From Defluviicoccus sp. (GTDB lineage Bacteria > Pseudomonadota > Alphaproteobacteria > MPNO01), in assembly GCA_028820945.1 (NCBI GenBank), contig JAPPHW010000207.1:1-5791 (forward strand): a stretch of 5,791 nt of DNA. Direction: 5' to 3'. This document shows, piece after piece, positions 1 to 5,143 of the stretch. The position numbers and the translations under genes are program-made. Within the stretch, counting starts at the first letter, position 1. Every line of letters begins with the position of its first letter. A model generated the notes under the pieces. The model worked only from the letters and a program-made list of their open reading frames with translations. It was not told where the DNA came from and did not search any database.

Positions 1-304
1 CGCTGCCGCGCTTCGTCGCGGCGGTGGTGTAGATCACCGGCAGCCCCAGCGCGCGAGCGGCCGCGAAGAGCTTCTTCGTCGGCTCGATGGCGGCGTGGGC
101 GAACACGCCGCAGGCGCTCGGATAGCGGTCGATCAGCTCGTTCACCGGCTTCGCACCGCCGCGATAGACGAGCTTGTAGAGGTCGATCGCGAGCAGTGCG
201 GGATTGCGCCCGACATAGACCTCCCGGCGGTAGGCTGCGTAGATCTCCAGCACGTCCGCGGGGATCGCGTCCTTCCAGCAATGGTCTTCGAAATCGCGGG
301 CCAT
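1..304 (-). CDS. Isochorismatase-family cysteine hydrolase (N-carbamoylsarcosine amidohydrolase-like), C-terminus beyond left edge
   Basis: Only the first 101 residues are visible; the frame stays open to the left edge. A leader of about 35 residues is followed by the first beta strand, PALLAIDLY (residues 35-43). It matches the family's PALLVIDMQ block, so D41 is the probable catalytic Asp. A helix with IEPTKKLFAAAR (73-84) and the strand GLPVIYTT (87-94) are the usual next elements of this Rossmann-like fold. The catalytic Lys and Cys lie outside the window. The family hydrolyses amides, carbamoyl compounds or isochorismate. The N-terminal extension favours the N-carbamoylsarcosine amidohydrolase-like branch, but the substrate is not readable. 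The ATG at 304-302 overlaps the stop of the upstream gene by one base (TGATG), implying translational coupling. With a nitrile-hydratase-like partner, an amidase role is plausible but inferred. The family call is fairly firm, the subfamily weaker. Confidence 0.85.
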   Translation of the reverse strand, partial: MARDFEDHCWKDAIPADVLEIYAAYRREVYVGRNPALLAIDLYKLVYRGGAKPVNELIDRYPSACGVFAHAAIEPTKKLFAAARALGLPVIYTTAATKRGS

Positions 305-603
305 CAGGCTCCTCCCTCTCTCTTGCGCAGCTCGTCCATGCGCCGGGCGAGCTCGTCCTGGCCGATCACGTTCTTCTCCGCGAGCGCCTTCGCCATGGCG
401 GTTATACGAAGCTCGTGATAGCCGAGCCGCGCATATTCCGCCGGTCCCAGCTCCTCGATCCGGCGGCGCTGTTCGTGAAGGCAATAGCGCGAGTCGATCA
501 GCGAGCGCAGCGCCTCGGCCAGCCGCGCCCATGCGGGGGTGGCCTTGACCGTCCTGTCGACGGGCCCTGCGACCATGCCGCCGATGTCGTGATGGGATCG
601 CAT
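304..603 (-). CDS. Stand-alone nitrile hydratase beta-subunit N-terminal-domain-like protein
   Basis: A 99-residue soluble protein with the hallmarks of the helical N-terminal domain of nitrile hydratase beta: HDIGGM at residues 5-10, GPVD at 13-16, an aromatic after a short linker (W25), RRRIEELGPAEY at 46-57, GYHE at 61-64 and EKNVIGQDEL at 76-85. A full beta subunit is roughly 210-240 residues and ends in an SH3-like barrel, which is absent here. Split beta subunits are known in thiocyanate hydrolase and toyocamycin nitrile hydratase, so the missing half and the metal-binding alpha subunit could lie beyond the left edge. The ATG at 603-601 is chosen because HDIGG normally begins within a few residues of the start and a GGGAG lies 10 bases upstream. 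The in-frame GTG at 627-625 has no visible Shine-Dalgarno. It is first in a leftward operon with the cysteine hydrolase. Alternatively it could be an accessory protein of such an enzyme. Confidence 0.78.
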   Translation of the reverse strand: MRSHHDIGGMVAGPVDRTVKATPAWARLAEALRSLIDSRYCLHEQRRRIEELGPAEYARLGYHELRITAMAKALAEKNVIGQDELARRMDELRKREGGA

Positions 604-613
604 GCCGGCCAGT

Positions 614-618
614 CTCCC
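614..618 (-). promoter_or_regulatory. Ribosome binding site deciding the start of the nitrile-hydratase-like gene
   Basis: GGGAG on the minus strand, 10 bases before the ATG at 603-601. This is slightly long but usable spacing. It lies inside the reading frame extended from the alternative GTG at 627, so it argues for the shorter 99-residue protein. Confidence 0.5.
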
Positions 619-626
619 AAATCGCA

Positions 627-681
627 CGGGAGCGGTCGATACCCGGCGCTCCCGCGCTTCCCCCGCCTTGCGTCGCTCCCG
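627..681. repeat. Three copies of an 8-mer (CGGGAGCG / CGCTCCCG) in the divergent control region
   Basis: CGGGAGCG lies at 627-634. Its reverse complement CGCTCCCG occurs twice, at 647-654 and 674-681. The first two copies form a perfect inverted repeat with a 12-base centre; the second and third are direct repeats with starts 27 bases apart. All three sit between the two divergent genes, which is where an operator for a regulator of both operons would lie. The third copy falls just after the weak -35-like hexamer of the rightward candidate promoter, so a bound protein could block it. In GC-rich DNA a short GC-rich word can recur by chance, so the operator role is an inference. Confidence 0.4.
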
Positions 682-694
682 GTTTCCCTATAGG
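668..694 (+). promoter_or_regulatory. Weak sigma70-like promoter candidate for the rightward operon
   Basis: TTGCGT (668-673) and TATAGG (689-694) are separated by 15 bases, shorter than the preferred 16-18. This is the only AT-leaning stretch in the 110-base gap. Transcription would begin near 700, just before the Shine-Dalgarno at 703-708, giving a very short leader. The real promoter may differ; no convincing counterpart was found for the leftward genes. Confidence 0.22.
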
Positions 695-702
695 CCGAAC
701 AC

Positions 703-708
703 AGGAGG
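703..708 (+). promoter_or_regulatory. Strong Shine-Dalgarno of the enolase-superfamily gene
   Basis: A perfect AGGAGG, 5 bases before the ATG at 714. It fixes the start of the first plus-strand gene and is the best ribosome binding site in the window, suggesting efficient translation of this operon. Confidence 0.8.
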
Positions 709-713
709 CCGCG

Positions 714-1886
714 ATGACGACGAAGATCGCCAGAATCGAGACGGTGCAGGTATCCCTGCCGACCCGCCGTGAGCACAAGTGGACCGGGCTTACCGAACCC
801 ATCGGCGGCTACATCCTGGTCCGGATGGAAGGCGAGAACGGGCTGGTCGGTTGGGGCGAGGCGCCGGCGCTGAAGGACTGGGGCGGCGATTACGGGCGCT
901 ATTTCGGCGAATCGCCCGCCACCGCGCGGGTGGTCGTCGAGACCTATCTGATGCCCGCGGCGATAGGCCTCGACCCCGCGCAGCCGGCGCTGCTGCACGG
1001 CGCGATGGACGCGGCCATCAAGGGCTACCCCTACGCCAAGGGCGCGGTCGAGATGGCGGCCTACGATCTCGCCGGGCGGACCTACGGCGTCCCGGTGCAC
1101 CGGCTCCTCGGCGGCAGGGTGCGCGATGCCGTGCCGATCACCCATTCGATCGGGCTGCTCCCGATCGACGAGGCGGTCGAGGAATGCCGGATCGTGGTCG
1201 CCGAGGGGATCAAGACGATCAAGATCAAGGTTGGCGTCGACCCCGATCGCGACGTCGAGATCGTCCGGCGCATTCGCGAGGCGGTGGGACCCGCGACCAG
1301 GCTCTGCGTCGACGCCAATTGCGGCTACCGGACGCCTTACGAGGCGGTCAGGATCATCCGCCGGATGGAGCGGGCCGACCTGATCTACGCCGAGCAGCCG
1401 GTGGAAGGAATCGACGGTCTCGCCGAGGTCAGGCGCGGCATCGGCGTGCCCCTGATGGCCGACGAGAGCGCGTGGAACGCGCGCGACGTGCTGGAGATCG
1501 CCGAGCGCCGGGCCGCCGACATCGTGTCGATCTACACCACCAAGCCGGGCGGTCTCTACCGGGCGATGCAGGTGGCCGCGGTGGCGCGCGCGGCGGGGCT
1601 GATCTCGAACGTCAACGGCTCGGTCGAGACCGGAGTCGGCAACCTCGCCAATTTGCAGCTCGCCGCCGCCGCCGAGCCGGTGGTGCTGAGCTGCGTAGTG
1701 CCTGTCTCGATGCCCGCCGAACACCGCGCCGGGCGCATCGGCGGGGTCTATTACGTCGACGATCTGATCGCGGAACCGCTTGCCCATGTCGACGGGGCGG
1801 TTCCCGTGCCTACCGGCCCCGGCATGGGAGTCGAGATCGACGAGGCCAAGGTCGCGCTTTACCGTGTGGAGACGGACGATGCGTGA
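714..1886 (+). CDS. Mandelate racemase / muconate lactonizing enzyme family protein (enolase superfamily)
   Basis: 390 residues, close to the usual length. The N-terminal capping domain (about 1-130) contains the specificity loop near residues 15-30; the (beta/alpha)7beta barrel follows. The active site is complete for the muconate-lactonizing subgroup: the KIK motif (K170, K172) on the second strand, metal ligands D200 (in VDAN), E227 (in AEQP) and D250 (in ADES), the opposing lysine K277 in TTKPGG, and E305 in VETGVG. Such enzymes take a proton alpha to a carboxylate using Mg2+. They perform cycloisomerisation, racemisation/epimerisation or dehydration, so the exact reaction cannot be told from these residues. 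The two-lysine arrangement argues against the mandelate racemase subgroup, which uses a His-Asp pair on the other face. The last 8 bases overlap the next gene, indicating a two-gene coupled operon. The family call is firm; the substrate is unknown. Confidence 0.94.
   Translation: MTTKIARIETVQVSLPTRREHKWTGLTEPIGGYILVRMEGENGLVGWGEAPALKDWGGDYGRYFGESPATARVVVETYLMPAAIGLDPAQPALLHGAMDAAIKGYPYAKGAVEMAAYDLAGRTYGVPVHRLLGGRVRDAVPITHSIGLLPIDEAVEECRIVVAEGIKTIKIKVGVDPDRDVEIVRRIREAVGPATRLCVDANCGYRTPYEAVRIIRRMERADLIYAEQPVEGIDGLAEVRRGIGVPLMADESAWNARDVLEIAERRAADIVSIYTTKPGGLYRAMQVAAVARAAGLISNVNGSVETGVGNLANLQLAAAAEPVVLSCVVPVSMPAEHRAGRIGGVYYVDDLIAEPLAHVDGAVPVPTGPGMGVEIDEAKVALYRVETDDA
1868..1871 (+). promoter_or_regulatory. 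Internal Shine-Dalgarno deciding the start of the M24 gene
   Basis: GGAG within the end of the upstream gene, 7 bases before the ATG at 1879. It supports 1879 as the start rather than the in-frame ATG at 1780. A start at 1780 would add 33 residues of low-complexity, Arg/Pro-rich sequence unlike the family, all read inside the upstream gene. Confidence 0.65.
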
Positions 1887-2994
1887 GCCCGTGCTGGCCC
1901 GTTTGAGGGATGAAATGGAGCGCGCCGGCCTCGACGCCGCGGTCGCGGTCTCGCCCGAGAATTTCGGCTGGGTCGCTGGATTCGTCGTTCCCTCGCAGCC
2001 GATCATGCGCTGGCGCCACGCGATGGCGATCGTGGGCGGGAGCGAGACCGCTTATGTCTGCGTCGACATGGAGGAGACCACCGTCGCCGGGCGGGCGGGC
2101 GATGTGCCGGTGCGCGCGTGGGGCGAGTTCTCCGACGACGCGATGGCGGTGTTGGCCGACGAGCTCAAACGCCTGGGCCTCGCGCGGGCGCGGATCGGGA
2201 CCGAGCTCGACTACCTGCCGGCGGCCGATTTCGCGCGGCTGAAGAAGGCGATGCCGGCGGCCGAGTTCCTTCCCATCGACGCCGCGCTCGACCGGATGCG
2301 ACGGATCAAGACGCCGGACGAGATCGACTTGTTGCGGCGGCTGTCGCGGATTTCCGACAAGGCGATCGGCGATGCTTTCGCGGCGGTGTCGCCGGGCGAT
2401 ACCGAAATGGATCTCGGCGCGGCGCTCACGAGGAGTGTCTACGAGCAGGGGGCGGAGCAGTTCCGGCTGATGATCGTGGCGACGGGGCCGCGCAGCGAGC
2501 TCCCCAATGTCGGGCCGACGGACCGCGTGCTGCGGCCGCTCGACGTCTGTCGGGTCGAGATCTTCGCGATGATCGGCGGCTACCACGCCGGGGTCTGCCG
2601 CACCGCGGTGGTCAGCGAGCCACCGGAACACGCGGAACGCATCTGGGCCAATCTCGTCGGCTGCAAGCACATGCTGCTGGACACGATCCGTCCCGGCGCG
2701 GTGGCCAGCGACATCTACGCCGCCTTCCTCGCCGAGTTCGGCAAGCTCGGCCTGCCGCCCATCGCCTTCGTCGGGCACGGGATCGGGCTCAACCTGCACG
2801 AGGCGCCCTATCTCGCCGCGCATGACGACACGGTGCTGGAGGCCGGGACGGTGATGGGGTTCGAGCCCTTGGTCTACCGGACCGGCTACGGCTACGGCAT
2901 GCAGCTCAAGGACATGGTGCTGGTCGCGGGCGAGGGCGGCGCCGATCTCCTGTCCGACGCCACCGACAACGACCGGCTCATCGTCATCGGCTGA
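1879..2994 (+). CDS. M24 family hydrolase, creatinase/Xaa-Pro peptidase-like, with degenerate metal site
   Basis: 371 residues in the two-domain creatinase/aminopeptidase P layout: an N-terminal domain (about 1-140, with PENFGWVAGF at 26-35) and a C-terminal pita-bread domain (about 145-371, starting RRIKTPDEID). The fold is clear, but key positions have changed. The usual PHxxPTDR has N210 for the catalytic His. The two metal-binding Asp are E227 and G238 (in GYHAGVCRT), and the last Glu, normally in an ED pair, is K344 in QLKD. H300 (GHGIG), H307 and E329 (FEPL) remain. Creatinase, a metal-free member, also lost these Asp ligands and shares the similar segment MIAGYYTALERT. However, its catalytic His is replaced here by N210 and its substrate-binding Glu by C240. 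The protein is therefore probably not a metallopeptidase: either a hydrolase of a small amide/amidine compound with altered chemistry, or a pseudoenzyme. It overlaps the upstream gene by 8 bases. Confidence 0.92.
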   Translation: MREPVLARLRDEMERAGLDAAVAVSPENFGWVAGFVVPSQPIMRWRHAMAIVGGSETAYVCVDMEETTVAGRAGDVPVRAWGEFSDDAMAVLADELKRLGLARARIGTELDYLPAADFARLKKAMPAAEFLPIDAALDRMRRIKTPDEIDLLRRLSRISDKAIGDAFAAVSPGDTEMDLGAALTRSVYEQGAEQFRLMIVATGPRSELPNVGPTDRVLRPLDVCRVEIFAMIGGYHAGVCRTAVVSEPPEHAERIWANLVGCKHMLLDTIRPGAVASDIYAAFLAEFGKLGLPPIAFVGHGIGLNLHEAPYLAAHDDTVLEAGTVMGFEPLVYRTGYGYGMQLKDMVLVAGEGGADLLSDATDNDRLIVIG

Positions 2995-3970
2995 GAGCGC
3001 GCAGCAGGTCGAGCGCCGCCGCCTCGCCGTTCGAATCGCCCACGATCAGCAGCACCGCCTCATCGATCCCCGCCACCTCATATTCCGCGATGCGTCGCGC
3101 GCAATCCTCCGGGGTTCCGCAGACCGCGAAGGCCTCGACCGCCTCGTCCGGGATCAGCGCCGCCGCTGCACCCATGTCGCGCCGCGAAATCGCCTCCTTC
3201 ACCGCGTCGCGGTCGATGGCGATGCGGGAGCCCGCGACGCTCGGGGCGACGAAGTCGTTGCGCATCATGAAGGCGATCTTCGGGCGCAGCAGGTCGATGG
3301 CGGCTGTCCGGTCGTCGTTGACTGCGGTGTAGAGATAGGCCGCGCGCCGCATCGCCGCGGGGTTGCGGCCCGTGGCTTCGGCGCCCGCGGCGGCCATGGC
3401 GAGGGACTCGGCCGCGTATCCGGTCGTCAGACCGGCGGACAGCACCACCCCGTCGGCGAGCTCGCCGGCGAGCCGCAGCATCTTCGGCCCCATCGCGGCG
3501 ACGTAGAGCGGGACCGGTTCGGGCGGTCGGAACGCCATCCGCATGCCGTCGAGGCGGAACATCCCGCCCTCGTAGGCGCCCGCCTCGCCCGACCAGAGCT
3601 GGCGCAGGCAGGCGATGAACTCGCGCATTGCGACGAGCGGCCGTTCGAGTTTCGCGCCGGCCTCGGCCAGGAACATCGGGTTGCCGGAGCCGAGCGCCAG
3701 CGCGGCGCGTCCGGGCGCCGCCTCGGCGATGGTCGCCATCGCCATTGCGACCGAGACCGGCGACCAGAGATAGGGGCTGATCGCCGTGGGGACGACCGTC
3801 GCTCGCTCCGTCTTGAGAGAAAAGGCGGTGCAGGAGACAAGAGACTGGCGGTAGCCCAGATGCTCGGCCATCCACAGGCTATCCGCGCCCGCCTCCTCGG
3901 CCCGGCGTGCGAGCGCGAGCGCGTCGTCGAACGGGGCGAAGCCGTCGAAGCTCACCCCGAACGCGGTCAT
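2984..3970 (-). CDS. LLM class flavin-dependent oxidoreductase (luciferase-like)
   Basis: 328 residues forming one luciferase-like TIM barrel. Typical elements are visible in order: FGVSFDG strand 1 (4-10), ARRAEEAGADSLWMAEH (21-37), a VVPTAISPYL strand (59-68), GRAALALGSGNP (87-98), LYVAAMGPKMLRLAGELADG (155-174) and CGTPEDCARRIAEYEVAGID (284-303). Members bind FMN or F420 and act as monooxygenases or as hydride-transfer reductases. The sequence resembles the methylene-tetrahydromethanopterin-reductase-like branch, but the cofactor cannot be decided by eye. An FMN monooxygenase would need a separate flavin reductase, and none is recognised here. The start ATG overlaps the upstream gene's stop (ATGA at 3970-3967), so the two are translationally coupled. 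The 3' end overlaps the converging M24 gene by 11 bases. The family call is firm; the substrate is unknown. Confidence 0.94.
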   Translation of the reverse strand: MTAFGVSFDGFAPFDDALALARRAEEAGADSLWMAEHLGYRQSLVSCTAFSLKTERATVVPTAISPYLWSPVSVAMAMATIAEAAPGRAALALGSGNPMFLAEAGAKLERPLVAMREFIACLRQLWSGEAGAYEGGMFRLDGMRMAFRPPEPVPLYVAAMGPKMLRLAGELADGVVLSAGLTTGYAAESLAMAAAGAEATGRNPAAMRRAAYLYTAVNDDRTAAIDLLRPKIAFMMRNDFVAPSVAGSRIAIDRDAVKEAISRRDMGAAAALIPDEAVEAFAVCGTPEDCARRIAEYEVAGIDEAVLLIVGDSNGEAAALDLLRALSR

Positions 3971-5073
3971 GCCTCGCCGTCCCGGACCAGGCGGTGAAGC
4001 GCCACCGGGTCCAGCCCGGCGATCCCCATGCGCTCGAGCGTCAGCCCCTCGGCCGCGTGGTCGATCCCCGTCGCGGCGGAGAGCAGTGCGATATGGCTGT
4101 CGATGGTGGGGGTCGGCACCCCGGCGAGCCGACCGAAGGCGGCGAAGGGGACCAGACCGTAGCCCACGTCCTCGTGCACGTAACGGTGGTCGAGCGAGGG
4201 CGGGCTGCGCAGGGTCGCGTTGGGCGCGCTGTCCCGACAGGCTTCCGAGATGGATCCGCTTTCCATCGCTTCACGGGTGGTGAGACCAGCGTTGTGAAAG
4301 ATCTCAAGGAAAGGGGTCGCGGGAACGTCGAGCGCGCGGGCGACGGCGAGGCGTTCGGCGTCGATCTCCGCCGTCACCCGTCCCACCGCGTCGGTGATGC
4401 CCTCCCGGTAGAACAGGAAATCGCCGTCGGTCGATTCGATCCATCCGGCGTTCAGCAGCATCCCGGGGGGATGGAAGACCGCGTTGATGTTGGCGAGCCC
4501 GGTTTCCAGCACGCTGGAGGCGGGGCGAATCTCGGGGAAGAGCGGCGAGACCGCTTCGTGCAGGCGCGCGGTCGCCCTGCCGGGAAGCGCCGCGAACATC
4601 AGCGATTTTGTGTAGCCGTAGATACCCACGGTCGCCGGCGCCTTGATCCGGCTGATGAAAGTCAGGGTCACGGTTTCGCAGGTTTCCAGCGGCGTCTTGT
4701 GTCCCGCCCGGCGCATCTCGCGCTGGAAATGAAGCCCGCCGCCCGTGTGGCCGGGATCGAGAAAGACCGGCACTCCCTCCTTCAATACGCCGGCGAGTCG
4801 TTCGGCGTAGTAGGCGTGCGCGACGGAAGGAACGACCAGCATTACGAGGTCCGCGCCGGCGACCGTCTCGGCTACGTCGGTGGTCAGCAGGGCCGGCATC
4901 TCGCGCCCCTCGAAGATGCCGCGGGCGTCGATCCCGCCGTTGGCGCGGATCGGCTCCAGGCTTTCGTCCCGGCGTGCGTGCAGCCGGACCTCGAACCCCC
5001 GCCGCGTCAGGTCGGCCGCCGCAGCATAGCCGCCATGCCCCGCCCCCATCACCGCGACCGACCGGATCTCCAT
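3967..5073 (-). CDS. NAD/NADP octopine/nopaline dehydrogenase family protein
   Basis: 368 residues. The N-terminal Rossmann domain begins VAVMGAGHGG (6-15), a GxGxxG dinucleotide site. The second strand ends LHARRDE (31-37), and R34-R35 after this strand suggest a preference for NADP(H). The helical C-terminal domain carries NINAVFHPPGMLLNAG (195-210), the conserved block of opine dehydrogenases, with H201 as the likely catalytic His. YVHEDVGYGLVPF (298-310) and TPTIDSHIAL (321-330) follow; D325 is a candidate for the Asp paired with that His. Opine dehydrogenases reductively join an amino acid and a 2-oxo acid, or run the reverse oxidation; many uncharacterised bacterial members have other substrates. 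The start at 5073 puts the Rossmann motif at the expected distance; the Shine-Dalgarno (AAGA, 8 bases upstream) is weak. It is coupled to the LLM gene by an ATGA overlap and lies 70 bases after the quinone-oxidoreductase-like gene. Confidence 0.91.
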   Translation of the reverse strand: MEIRSVAVMGAGHGGYAAAADLTRRGFEVRLHARRDESLEPIRANGGIDARGIFEGREMPALLTTDVAETVAGADLVMLVVPSVAHAYYAERLAGVLKEGVPVFLDPGHTGGGLHFQREMRRAGHKTPLETCETVTLTFISRIKAPATVGIYGYTKSLMFAALPGRATARLHEAVSPLFPEIRPASSVLETGLANINAVFHPPGMLLNAGWIESTDGDFLFYREGITDAVGRVTAEIDAERLAVARALDVPATPFLEIFHNAGLTTREAMESGSISEACRDSAPNATLRSPPSLDHRYVHEDVGYGLVPFAAFGRLAGVPTPTIDSHIALLSAATGIDHAAEGLTLERMGIAGLDPVALHRLVRDGEA

Positions 5074-5143
5074 CGGCCGATCTTGCGGACGGCAGCGGGC
5101 GCAGGCAAGGGTTGCGAAGGGAATTCAGCGAAAGCCCGGCCGC
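5074..5143. other. 70-base gap inside the leftward oxidoreductase group
   Basis: The space between the stop of the quinone-oxidoreductase-like gene (TAA at 5146-5144) and the ATG of the opine-dehydrogenase-like gene. I see no hairpin followed by a T run on the minus strand and no credible promoter hexamers. Co-transcription of all three minus-strand genes is therefore the simplest reading, though a weak promoter in this GC-rich gap cannot be ruled out. Confidence 0.45.

Noticed and set aside
604..627. A longer nitrile-hydratase-like protein from the GTG at 627.
   Set aside because: There is no Shine-Dalgarno before it, and the family's HDIGG motif normally begins within a few residues of the start, as it does from the ATG at 603.
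627..654. The inverted repeat CGGGAGCG-N12-CGCTCCCG as an intrinsic terminator.
   Set aside because: It lies between divergent start codons, so no gene ends there, and no T run follows on either strand.
1780..1878. An N-terminal extension of the M24 protein from an upstream in-frame ATG.
   Set aside because: The added 33 residues do not resemble the family and lie in the out-of-frame end of the upstream gene. The ATG at 1879 has GGAG 7 bases before it and matches the family's N-terminus.
498..2006. A 502-codon open frame on the minus strand opposite the enolase-superfamily gene.
   Set aside because: Its translation is low-complexity, rich in Arg, Gly, Asp and His, with no recognisable domain. 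It is the antisense shadow expected in GC-rich coding DNA, while the plus-strand frame has a complete catalytic set and a perfect Shine-Dalgarno.
1810..2823. A 337-codon minus-strand open frame opposite the M24 gene.
   Set aside because: It is an Arg/Asp/His-rich shadow translation without family resemblance; the plus-strand frame encodes a recognisable two-domain protein.
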